A stretch of DNA of 64,000 nucleotides from JADKIH01 sp031417555 (GTDB taxonomy: Bacteria > Bacteroidota > Bacteroidia > AKYH767-A > 2013-40CM-41-45), in assembly GCA_031417555.1 (NCBI GenBank), contig JANOVV010000029.1, positions 1 to 64,000 of the forward strand, in the 5' to 3' direction. How positions within the stretch are numbered: the stretch's first letter is position 1; each line of letters opens with the position of its first letter. Shown in pieces: positions 7,516 through 15,905 of this stretch. Below the pieces are notes generated by a model. That model saw only the letters and a program-made list of their open reading frames with translations. It ran no database searches and was not told the DNA's origin. Made by a program: the position numbers and the translations under genes.

Positions 7516-10069
7516 TTTAAAATTAAAAAATTTACTTCCTTCTTTTTTGCTCTCTTTATTCTTTGTGATTGGGACGACAAATATTTTTGCACAAACTACT
7601 ACAATTCGAGGCGTTGTGACTGATATAAAAACAGGTGACGCCATTCCTTTTGTCAATGTTTTTTATGAAGGGACAGATATCGGAAAGACTACAGATTTTA
7701 ATGGACAGTATTTTATTGAAGCAAGTGTTGTTGTTAGTCGCCTTCGCTTTAGTTTGTTAGGTTATAAAACCGAGTTCGTTAATATTTCTTATGGAACATC
7801 CCAAATTGTCAGCGTTAAATTATCACCCGATGTAAAACAGTTGAAAGAATTAGTCGTCAAAGGTGAAAAACAGCGATACCGTAATAAAAATAATCCTGCA
7901 GTTGAACTTATTCGACTAGTCATCGATCATAAAAAAGAAAATAGGAAAGACAATTTTTTAGCCTATCAATATGAAAAATATGAAAAGGTGCAGTTTGCGC
8001 TCAGTAATATCAGCCAGAAATTTAAAAATAAAAAATACCTGAAACAATTTCAGTTTATTTTCGATAATCTTGATTCAAATCTAATGCCCGGAAAGGTAAT
8101 TCTTCCGATGTATTTAAAAGAAACTTTATCAGATAATTATTATAAAAAAAATCCAAAGGAAGAGAAGATAATAATAAAAGGTAATCGCAAAGTAGACTTT
8201 GATGATTTTCTAAATAATGAAGGCATTGAGACTTTTATTTCTTACTTGTATCAGGATGTAAATATTTACGATAATTCTGTTCCCATTCTTACCAATCTGT
8301 TTATTAGTCCTATTGCTGATAACGGACCTCTATTTTATCGCTACTATATTAAAGACACCGTCTTAATTGACGATAAGAAATGCTATCAACTCGTTTTTTA
8401 TCCTCGGAATAAATCAGGCTTTAATTTTCAAGGTGAATTATATATTACGTTTGATAGTTTGTATGCTGTATGTAAAAGTGAACTGACAATCAATCCCGAT
8501 ATTAATTTAAACTTTGTAAAAGAATTAAAATTAATTCAAAACTATGAGCAGGTAAAACCGGGAGAATGGCTCGTTAATCAGGATAATATTTCTATCGACT
8601 TCGGTTTAGGTAAAAATGGTTTAGGAGTTTATGGACAAAGAGCGGTGTCGTATAAAAATTTTATTCTCGATCAACCTCAACCCGACAGCTTTTATAGAGG
8701 AGAAAATCCGCTTTATTCCGATTCAGTTAAAAAACTTTCAGACAAAGACTGGGAGGAAAGAAGACACAGTAAACTAACCAGATCCGAAGCGGGTATTTAT
8801 TCCATGGTCGACAGCATTCAACGAGTACCTGCTTTTAAGCGTGCCGCTAACATTATGGTATTAATTTTTGCCGGATACGAAGATCTTGGTGCTTTTGAGA
8901 TTGGTCCGGTTAGTACTTTTTACAGCTATAATCCCGTTGAAGGTTCGCGATTAAGATTGGGCGGAAGAACAAGTATGAAGTTTAGTCCACGGACCCGTTA
9001 TGAAGGATATGGCGTTTATGGATTGGGGGATAAGCAATGGAAATATTATATGGGCATTACAAAGGCAATCGGCAAGTCCACTGTATTAGATTTTCCTCAA
9101 AGGAATTTGAAAATATCTTATCAGAAGGAAACTAAAATTCCCGGACAGGAATTGCAATTTGTGCAGGAAGATAATGCACTCTTATCTGTAAAAAGAGGGA
9201 CCAATGATAAATTGCTCTACAATAAAATTTTTAATGTAGGCTACTCTTGTGAGTATCAAAGTCATTTTTCTTTTGACATTGGATTCCAATATTTAAAACA
9301 ATCGCCTGCAGGGTCTCTTAAATTTAATCCGATTAATTACAATGAAGGAATTAATAATGTTATAGATATTACAACTTCACAATTAATGTTAACGCTTCGT
9401 TATGCTCCGCGTGAACAATTTTACCAAGGTAAAAATTACAGGATTCCAATGTTTAATAAATATCCTATTTTCGAAGTTCGTTATTCTGCTTCTCAAAAGG
9501 ATGTTATGCAATCCGATTATACTTTTCAGCATTTAGCAGTCCGTGTTTTTAAGCAAGTTAATCTTGCACCCTTTGGTTATACATTTGTTACCGCTGAAGC
9601 CGGTAAAATATTTGGTCGTGTACCTTTTCCATTACTTCAGATCCACCGGGCTAATCAAACATATTCTTATCAGTTAAACTCCTATAACCTGATGAATTTT
9701 TTAGAATTTATAAGCGATCAGTACGTCGCATTAGATGTTCATCATTATTTTAATGGTTTCTTCTTTAATAAAATACCTTTATTTAAAAAATTGAAGTGGA
9801 GAGAAGTAGCAACCATTAAGTTATTATATGGAATCATATCAGACAATAATAATCCGGATTTGCATAATGATCTTTTCAAACTACCTTTAGATCAATTTGG
9901 AGAGCCGCAATCATTTTCACTAAAAAGAAAACCTTATGTTGAAGTCAGTGTTGGTATTTCAAATATTTTTAAAATTATACGGGTCGACTTAATTAAAAGA
10001 TTGAGTTATACAGATAATCCTCATGTTGATGAATATGGAATAAGAGCAAGAGCAAAATTTGATTTTTAA
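7508..10069 (+). CDS. DUF5686 outer-membrane protein with carboxypeptidase-regulatory-like domain
   Basis: The 853-residue product starts at the ATG at 7508 with a signal peptide ending IFAQ. Residues 30-115 form a CarboxypepD_reg-like beta-sandwich (TIRGVVTDIKTGDAIPFVNV, KTTDFNGQYFIEA, VKLSPDVKQLKELVVKG), as in TonB-dependent receptors, but no plug domain follows. The rest matches the DUF5686 family: a mixed region to about residue 470, then a long run of amphipathic strands ending in FDF, consistent with a C-terminal outer-membrane barrel. Its function is unknown. It overlaps the GtrA gene by eight bases, so it appears cotranscribed with inositol-lipid genes. Export or surface display of the lipid is a testable inference. 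Confidence 0.85.
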   Translation: MHNLKLKNLLPSFLLSLFFVIGTTNIFAQTTTIRGVVTDIKTGDAIPFVNVFYEGTDIGKTTDFNGQYFIEASVVVSRLRFSLLGYKTEFVNISYGTSQIVSVKLSPDVKQLKELVVKGEKQRYRNKNNPAVELIRLVIDHKKENRKDNFLAYQYEKYEKVQFALSNISQKFKNKKYLKQFQFIFDNLDSNLMPGKVILPMYLKETLSDNYYKKNPKEEKIIIKGNRKVDFDDFLNNEGIETFISYLYQDVNIYDNSVPILTNLFISPIADNGPLFYRYYIKDTVLIDDKKCYQLVFYPRNKSGFNFQGELYITFDSLYAVCKSELTINPDINLNFVKELKLIQNYEQVKPGEWLVNQDNISIDFGLGKNGLGVYGQRAVSYKNFILDQPQPDSFYRGENPLYSDSVKKLSDKDWEERRHSKLTRSEAGIYSMVDSIQRVPAFKRAANIMVLIFAGYEDLGAFEIGPVSTFYSYNPVEGSRLRLGGRTSMKFSPRTRYEGYGVYGLGDKQWKYYMGITKAIGKSTVLDFPQRNLKISYQKETKIPGQELQFVQEDNALLSVKRGTNDKLLYNKIFNVGYSCEYQSHFSFDIGFQYLKQSPAGSLKFNPINYNEGINNVIDITTSQLMLTLRYAPREQFYQGKNYRIPMFNKYPIFEVRYSASQKDVMQSDYTFQHLAVRVFKQVNLAPFGYTFVTAEAGKIFGRVPFPLLQIHRANQTYSYQLNSYNLMNFLEFISDQYVALDVHHYFNGFFFNKIPLFKKLKWREVATIKLLYGIISDNNNPDLHNDLFKLPLDQFGEPQSFSLKRKPYVEVSVGISNIFKIIRVDLIKRLSYTDNPHVDEYGIRARAKFDF

Positions 10070-10082
10070 AAACACGATTGAG

Positions 10083-10796
10083 ATGCGGGAAAGGATTCAA
10101 CAAATTTTACATAAAATACTTGACCCGGCAGTCAGGTTTTTTATTGCCCTGGGATTAACACCCAATATAATTACAACAATTGGACTAATATTAAATACTG
10201 TTGTTGCAATAATTTTTATAGAAGGTGCGGAAAAAGGGGAGCGGTCGGATTTGTCATACATCGGTTGGGGAGGAGCGATGATTCTTTTTGCAGGAGCCTT
10301 CGACATGATGGACGGACAAGTTGCGCGCATAGGTAAAATGAGTTCACGATTTGGAGCTTTGTATGATTCGGTTCTTGATCGTTACAGTGAATTGATAATG
10401 TTTTTAGGTATTTGTTATTATCTCGTTTCCCATCATTATTTTTTTAGTTCATTAATTGCTTTTGTCGGACTCATAGGATCTATAATGGTGAGTTATACCC
10501 GCGCACGTGCGGAAGGCCTTGGAATTCCATGCAAAGAAGGTTTAATGCAACGCCCTGAAAGAGTAATTATCATAGGAGTTTCTGCTCTAGCCTGTGGAAT
10601 AATTGGATACTACACAGGCGGAAATAAAAAATGGGATTTTAATTTATTTGGATACAATGGATTTGAATCTATTGCTGTTTTTATTATTCCACTTGCGATA
10701 GTGGCTATCCTTGCAAACTTTACAGCCATTCAAAGGATTGTATTTTGTTATAAATATTTAAAAGAATTGGACATAAAGGAAACCACCAATAAATAA
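10083..10796 (+). CDS. CDP-alcohol phosphatidyltransferase, probable phosphatidylinositol-phosphate synthase
   Basis: The 237-residue membrane enzyme carries the complete CDP-alcohol phosphatidyltransferase signature D-x2-D-G-x2-A-R-x8-G-x3-D-x3-D, using Asp74, Asp77, Gly78, Ala81, Arg82, Gly91, Asp95 and Asp99. Five or six hydrophobic helices surround it. I use the ATG at 10083; the reading frame also has a TTG at 10059 inside the previous gene. Placed with inositol-phosphate synthase, it most likely joins CDP-diacylglycerol to inositol-3-phosphate, giving phosphatidylinositol-phosphate and CMP. A phosphatidylglycerophosphate synthase role is the alternative. The gene begins 13 bases after the DUF5686 stop. 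Confidence 0.9.
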   Translation: MRERIQQILHKILDPAVRFFIALGLTPNIITTIGLILNTVVAIIFIEGAEKGERSDLSYIGWGGAMILFAGAFDMMDGQVARIGKMSSRFGALYDSVLDRYSELIMFLGICYYLVSHHYFFSSLIAFVGLIGSIMVSYTRARAEGLGIPCKEGLMQRPERVIIIGVSALACGIIGYYTGGNKKWDFNLFGYNGFESIAVFIIPLAIVAILANFTAIQRIVFCYKYLKELDIKETTNK

Positions 10797-10798
10797 AG

Positions 10799-11353
10799 AT
10801 GAATTTTATTAATTTAATGATTACTTATATTATAAGTTTGTTTTTGTCACCTGTTTTAACTTCTGAAGGTGGTGCTGCAAAAATTTATCCTGTTCCGCCG
10901 GTGAATGAAAATTCACTTTTTTATATTCAACGGAGTAAAAATACAAATGCAATTGTTTATGAGATCAATCATTTACCGGATGGGAAAATAAATTCTGAAG
11001 ATCCTATAAAAATATTTTGGATTAGATATGCCTCAGATAGTACTTATGAGGACCTTACAGTTATTCAGCGAAAGTATGCTTATGGACTCACCAGTCGTTC
11101 GTATAATGGTCAAAAAAATGCTTTCGTTATTCATTTCGTTGCGTATAAAAAAAGAAATATTTTTCTTCTGCCTGCTAGCAATGGAAAACGGTATGGCGCT
11201 TATATGAATATAAACGGAAAACTTGCCGAGCTCAAAAAAATATTTATTTCGACTAGTGGAGGTTCGTTTTGGTTTCCTACTATTGATTATGTTGAAATTA
11301 CCGGAAAAGATCCAACTACTCAGCAGATAACAATAGAGCGATTCAAGCCATGA
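10799..11353 (+). CDS. DUF4833-like exported protein of unknown function
   Basis: The 184-residue protein has an N-terminal hydrophobic stretch (residues 4-21) that could be a signal peptide or anchor, then a compact domain with FYIQRSKNTNAIVYEIN at 42-58, a KIFWIRYASD strand near 75-85 and a YAYGL turn. This resembles DUF4833, a Bacteroidota family I know only as uncharacterised. It starts two bases after the phosphatidyltransferase stop and ends 16 bases before the PAP2 gene, so it sits inside the inositol-lipid operon. No catalytic motif is evident. A lipid-binding or lipocalin-like role would suit the location but is inference only. Confidence 0.75.
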   Translation: MNFINLMITYIISLFLSPVLTSEGGAAKIYPVPPVNENSLFYIQRSKNTNAIVYEINHLPDGKINSEDPIKIFWIRYASDSTYEDLTVIQRKYAYGLTSRSYNGQKNAFVIHFVAYKKRNIFLLPASNGKRYGAYMNINGKLAELKKIFISTSGGSFWFPTIDYVEITGKDPTTQQITIERFKP

Positions 11354-11369
11354 TTAAATATTAAGATTG

Positions 11370-12311
11370 ATGACTTCAATAAAAAAATCCGGCTCCCTTG
11401 TTTCTTTTTTAATAATTCCTCTGCTTTCTGTCCTTTATCTTTTGTTTGCTAAAACAACTACCGGATTACGCCCCGACCATTTAGTTTTAGTAGCAATTGT
11501 AAATGCATGTTATTATTTATCGGCTTCATCACGCAGGCTTATAATCGGACTTGGAATTATAATAATTTATTGGATTATCTACGATTCGATGAAAGCCTGG
11601 CCGAATTGGTCGTTTAATACTGTTGATATACTTCCACTTTACAATCTTGAAAAATCACTTTTTGGTATTCATGATGGAAATAATATTATTACTCCCAATG
11701 AGTATTTTCTTTCGCATTCAAATTTGTTTGCAGATATAAGTTGTAGCCTGTTTTATCTATGCTGGATGCCTCTGCCATTATTTTTTATCTTTTATCTGTA
11801 TTTTAAAAACAAGAATTTATTTCTGCGATTCAGTATGGCATTTTTTATAGTCAATTGTATTGGATTTATTATTTACTATGTGCATCCTGCTGCTCCGCCC
11901 TGGTACATTGCAGAACATGGCGCCGTAATTGATATATCAACAAAGAGTTATGCTGCCGGCTTACTTCGGTTTGATAATTATTTTGGAATTCATTTATTTG
12001 AAGGACTCTACTCCAAAGGCTCCAATGTTTTTGCGGCTATGCCATCGCTTCATGCATCTTATCCACTCATCGGATTGATTTATGCAATCAAGCAACCGGC
12101 CAAATGGTTGAAAATTTTATTTGCAACGGTAATGATCGGAATTTGGTTTTCGGCTATTTACTTATCGCACCATTACATTTTAGATGTACTTGCAGGAATT
12201 GGTTGCGGTTTGTTAGGTGTATTTATTTTTGAAAAGGTGATGTTTAAAAATAATTGGTTCCGCAAATTTATGAAGAGGTATGAAGAAATTATTACTGTAA
12301 AAAAATTCTGA
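11370..12311 (+). CDS. PAP2/AUR1-like enzyme, probable inositol phosphorylceramide synthase
   Basis: The 313-residue protein has about seven membrane helices and the C-terminal PAP2 motifs: PSLHAS at residues 225-230 (His228) and a YLSHHYILD segment (His268, Asp272). An AAPPWY element at 174-179 also occurs in AUR1-type inositol phosphorylceramide synthases. Such enzymes transfer phosphoinositol from phosphatidylinositol to a ceramide at the outer leaflet. As the last gene of an operon already holding inositol-phosphate synthase, a phosphatidylinositol-phosphate synthase and a phosphatase, this is the expected terminal step. The ATG at 11370 is preceded by an in-frame TTG. A generic lipid phosphatase is the alternative. 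Confidence 0.83.
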   Translation: MTSIKKSGSLVSFLIIPLLSVLYLLFAKTTTGLRPDHLVLVAIVNACYYLSASSRRLIIGLGIIIIYWIIYDSMKAWPNWSFNTVDILPLYNLEKSLFGIHDGNNIITPNEYFLSHSNLFADISCSLFYLCWMPLPLFFIFYLYFKNKNLFLRFSMAFFIVNCIGFIIYYVHPAAPPWYIAEHGAVIDISTKSYAAGLLRFDNYFGIHLFEGLYSKGSNVFAAMPSLHASYPLIGLIYAIKQPAKWLKILFATVMIGIWFSAIYLSHHYILDVLAGIGCGLLGVFIFEKVMFKNNWFRKFMKRYEEIITVKKF

Positions 12312-12396
12312 TTTGTGTACAATGGATTTCATTTTTCGTTCAATTCGTGGCGCACTTTTTAATTATTTTGTTTAATAAATGATAGCCTTAAACAGA

Positions 12397-14055
12397 TCAC
12401 TCTATTTCATGTATCGGCATAGGTAATATTTCAAATTTATCGCCATCAAACAATCCTTTATCACTTAATTTTAAATGCGGAATAACCAGCAGAGCCATAA
12501 AAGATAAAGTCATAAATGGTGCAGATAATTTGGATCCGGCTTTTTTCGCCAGTGCATCTATGGATGTATATGCTTCGGCAACTAAGAAACCATCATTGGT
12601 ACTCATCAATCCTCCTACAGGTAATCCAATAACCATTTCTTCTTTTTCAATTACGCAACTTACTCCGCCACTTTCATGAATAATAAGATTAACTGCACGA
12701 CAAATGCTTTCATCATCAACACCAACAGCAACAATGTTATGACTATCGTGAGCAACAGACGAAGCAATTGCACCTTTCTTTAAGCCAAAATTCCTGATGA
12801 ATGCTTTTGCGACAGGAGCATTCGAATATCTGTTAACAACAACTATTTTTAAAATATCTGAAGATGTGTCTGAAACATAAAAACCATTTTCAGATTTTAT
12901 ATTCGCTGATAATTTATTTGTTATTAGTTGACCGTCTAAAGCTTCAATTACCGGCATTTCTTTTTCAAGACTATGAACAGGAACTTTAAAATCATTCGGA
13001 TTTTTTACGTTGCATGAAAATTTATTTATAATTGTAGAAGGAACACTTTTTATTAATGTTTTGCCATTTTCGGCTACTACGATTCCATCGATGAATGTTT
13101 TCTGTACATTAAAATGGATAAGATCATCAACTGTTATAAAATCCGCAGGGTCTCCTTCCCTAAGCATACCTGATCTTAAACGATAATGCAAAACCGGATT
13201 TATGCAAGCGGCCTGGACAACTTTGAATAGATCAATTCCTTTTTTAATGGCACGGGCACAAAGAGCATTAATATGATTAGCAACGAGGCTGTCGGGATGT
13301 TTGTCATCGCTGCAAAACATTATCATATCGTTGTTATCGTGCAGGAGATTGATGAGAGCTTCGAAGTTTTTAGCAGCACTTCCTTCACGGATGAGAATTT
13401 TCATTCCGTATTTTAATTTATCAAGAGCTTCATCGGCTGTAAAGCATTCGTGATCGGTGCTTATTCCTGCTGCGATATATTCTCTTGCTTGTTCACCGCG
13501 TAATCCAGGCGCATGTCCATCAACTGGTTTATTTATTTTTTTAGCTGCGGCTATTTTTTTTAATACTTCTGCATCTTTATATAGTACACCGGGAAAATTC
13601 ATCATTTCACTGAGGTAATAAATATCGTCCATGGCAAGTAATTCGCTCACCTGAGCAGAATTAAGTTCAGCGCCTGCCGTTTCGAAAATAGTAGCAGGAA
13701 CACAACTGGGAGCGCCAAAATGAAATTTGAAAGGAACTTTTTTCCCATTCTCAATCATGAACCGAACGCCATCTATCCCGCAGACATTGGCAATTTCATG
13801 AGGATCACTTACCGAAGCGACAGTGCCATGTATTACAGCAAGTCTTGCAAACTCGGAAGGAATAAGCATTGAACTTTCGATGTGAATATGTGAGTCCACA
13901 AAACCGGGCATGATAAAACCTTTTACAGATTTATCTTCTTCAATTTCTTTAATCGAAGCAATTTTTCCATCAATGATTATTATTTCGGCAAAGTGGATTT
14001 TTTTCTTCCAGTAATTAACAAGTTTGCCCTTGATAGAAAAAGTAAAATTATTCAT
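12397..14055 (-). CDS. ade: adenine deaminase
   Basis: The 552-residue amidohydrolase deaminates adenine to hypoxanthine with release of ammonia. Visible family motifs include DSHIHIESSM at residues 54-63 (metal ligands His56 and His58), SDPHEIANVCG near 92-102, DGHAPGL, STDHE and FCSDDKHPDS in the barrel, and the C-terminal ASSVAHDSHNIVAVG. The length matches the bacterial ade family. It follows the T9SS gene at 14132-15859 in the same direction with a 76-base gap, and that gap contains two mutually exclusive perfect hairpins, one covering the start codon. It is convergent with the inositol-lipid operon. Confidence 0.93.
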   Translation of the reverse strand: MNNFTFSIKGKLVNYWKKKIHFAEIIIIDGKIASIKEIEEDKSVKGFIMPGFVDSHIHIESSMLIPSEFARLAVIHGTVASVSDPHEIANVCGIDGVRFMIENGKKVPFKFHFGAPSCVPATIFETAGAELNSAQVSELLAMDDIYYLSEMMNFPGVLYKDAEVLKKIAAAKKINKPVDGHAPGLRGEQAREYIAAGISTDHECFTADEALDKLKYGMKILIREGSAAKNFEALINLLHDNNDMIMFCSDDKHPDSLVANHINALCARAIKKGIDLFKVVQAACINPVLHYRLRSGMLREGDPADFITVDDLIHFNVQKTFIDGIVVAENGKTLIKSVPSTIINKFSCNVKNPNDFKVPVHSLEKEMPVIEALDGQLITNKLSANIKSENGFYVSDTSSDILKIVVVNRYSNAPVAKAFIRNFGLKKGAIASSVAHDSHNIVAVGVDDESICRAVNLIIHESGGVSCVIEKEEMVIGLPVGGLMSTNDGFLVAEAYTSIDALAKKAGSKLSAPFMTLSFMALLVIPHLKLSDKGLFDGDKFEILPMPIHEIE

Positions 14056-14122
14056 TCGTATTTTTAAAGTAAATTGAAAATACGAATGACGATTCTAGTG
14101 AGTTATAAATCGTCATTCGTAT
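14052..14122 (-). promoter_or_regulatory. possible mRNA switch: two mutually exclusive hairpins at the adenine deaminase start
   Basis: In plus-strand coordinates, segment A (14052-14064) contains the complement of the ade start codon (14053-14055), segment B spans 14077-14094 and segment C spans 14108-14122. B pairs perfectly with A over 13 bp (14077-14089, 12-base loop) and perfectly with C over 15 bp (14080-14094, 13-base loop). The mRNA order is C, B, A. B-C pairing would leave the AUG free and B-A pairing would bury it. This is the topology of a translational attenuator. It could instead be a simple terminator of the upstream gene plus a chance repeat. No ligand is known. Confidence 0.5.
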
Positions 14123-14131
14123 ATAAAGTAT

Positions 14132-15859
14132 TTACTGTTTAACAAGACGGCTAAAAGATAATGTATTTGTTTTAATATTTAATAATTTACAAAAATAAAT
14201 TCCTGATGACAGATTATGTAAATCGATTATATAATTATTTGTATTAATAATATTATTATATAATTCTCGTCCTTGTATATCTATGATTGATAATTGGTAA
14301 GGCGATTTGTTATTATTTAAGTTCGTTAAAGTTATTGATTCATTAAATGGATTTGGATAAAAGAGTACTTCATCAGGTCCAATGAGATTATCGATTCCAA
14401 CCGGCTTTAAAGACACCATAGTATTAAAAGTTTGGTTCGTTTTTACCGGAGAATTTTGATCAAAGAATATGTATGCCCGATTTTTTATTAAAGTCATTTC
14501 AGGTAAAGAATCAAGTGTTCGAATAGTATAAGACACGTAACCGTTACTCGCTGGTTCGTCAACAAAACTATCAGGTAACATAATATTGTTAAAGCTGAAA
14601 TTTATGACTCTATTAGATCCGATTTCAATATTTAACGGATGACTGCTTGAAATAATTTCTAAAGTAGATAGGTCAAGTTTGGTATCAATGGTATCAATTA
14701 TATGAACATCATATGCTGTATCATTACCGGTATTTTGGAAACGTATTGTATAAAATAGAGGGTTACCAAAAAGTGTATAATGTTGAGCCTGTTCACCCGG
14801 AGGGTTAACATTTTTATCATTCGGGTCAAAAGAACATGATACAGTTTGAATTAATTTATTGGCAGTGGTAGCAACAAAATTTCCTGCTAAATCATATGTA
14901 TTTACTATTTCATTAAAAGATATTGAACTTCCTTGACCGGGAATACTAAGATTTAAATGAATATGTCGAATACCATAATCAAAGTTTAATGCTGAAAAAT
15001 AAACGGTATCCCCGACTATTGAATCAGGAGGAACATCTGAGCTTATAAATTGTGTATTCGTTGAATGGATAAATTTAATTACGAGATTTACAGGCCTTAT
15101 TGATGTACTTTCATATTCCAAATTATATATCTGAATTGTATTACATCTCGGACGACCATTTAAATTGACACTACTATTATAATTGAAAACAGTAGGATAA
15201 ATTGCAAAGTCAATACTGTCAATATTTGAAGTGCTGACATTTACATTTATAGTATCGCTATTAACTGAATAAAATGTGGTTTCATTTAATACAATTATTG
15301 TATGATTTCCTGTATCAGTTAAAAATAAATACCTGCCAGAATCATCGGTCAACGTAATTTTGTTGTCAGGTAGTAATAATACTTTTCGATTTAATAAATG
15401 TACATCGCCATTATTGAATATGCTATCTTGATTACTATCATAGAAAACGGAGCCGGAAATAGTTTTACGGCCAATATTAAAGTATTGCGACTGACCACAA
15501 TTCCAAGGAAAGCCTGAACAACTACCAAAAGGGGTATAATTATAAAGTTTTAAGTTTAAATCATATAATCCTTTCGGAGCATTAGATGGAATATTCCATA
15601 AAACACTTGTGCCGCTATTTTGAATGTTCAATGAAGTTGCATGAATTGTTGTTGCTGTGGACGATTGATATAAATATACATCGGATGGGTTGCATGGCGC
15701 TGAACCATAACCATTAAAAAATTGAGTACCTGAGATTGTAGTTGTGAGAGTCTGGCCAATCAAAGCATGGTTTGGGGAAAGTTGTCGACTACAATTCTGA
15801 CCTAAAATTTGGAAAAAATTGAGAGCGCAGAAAGTTAAAAGCAGTAAATATTTTTTCAT
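14132..15859 (-). CDS. T9SS-secreted surface protein with SdrD-B-like and DUF11/DUF7619-like domains
   Basis: The 575-residue product has a signal peptide (residues 1-20). An IPT-like segment (about 28-120) is followed by a short Cna-B/SdrD-like unit (SGSVFYDSNQDSIFNNGD near 135-152, then a DDSGRYLF strand). Residues 340-485 match the conserved-repeat module of Bacteroidota surface proteins: SFDPNDKNV, then YTIRFQNTGNDTAYDV, with AYIFFDQNSPV at its end. A T9SS type A sorting domain forms the last 75 residues (FYPNPFNES, LSSGIYFCKL). The protein is expected on the cell surface, with no catalytic domain visible. It lies upstream of ade in the same direction. Confidence 0.85.
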   Translation of the reverse strand: MKKYLLLLTFCALNFFQILGQNCSRQLSPNHALIGQTLTTTISGTQFFNGYGSAPCNPSDVYLYQSSTATTIHATSLNIQNSGTSVLWNIPSNAPKGLYDLNLKLYNYTPFGSCSGFPWNCGQSQYFNIGRKTISGSVFYDSNQDSIFNNGDVHLLNRKVLLLPDNKITLTDDSGRYLFLTDTGNHTIIVLNETTFYSVNSDTINVNVSTSNIDSIDFAIYPTVFNYNSSVNLNGRPRCNTIQIYNLEYESTSIRPVNLVIKFIHSTNTQFISSDVPPDSIVGDTVYFSALNFDYGIRHIHLNLSIPGQGSSISFNEIVNTYDLAGNFVATTANKLIQTVSCSFDPNDKNVNPPGEQAQHYTLFGNPLFYTIRFQNTGNDTAYDVHIIDTIDTKLDLSTLEIISSSHPLNIEIGSNRVINFSFNNIMLPDSFVDEPASNGYVSYTIRTLDSLPEMTLIKNRAYIFFDQNSPVKTNQTFNTMVSLKPVGIDNLIGPDEVLFYPNPFNESITLTNLNNNKSPYQLSIIDIQGRELYNNIINTNNYIIDLHNLSSGIYFCKLLNIKTNTLSFSRLVKQ

Positions 15860-15905
15860 ATTTTATGGATTAAAAATTATATAGGCAGTTAAATTAGTTT
15901 ATTTT

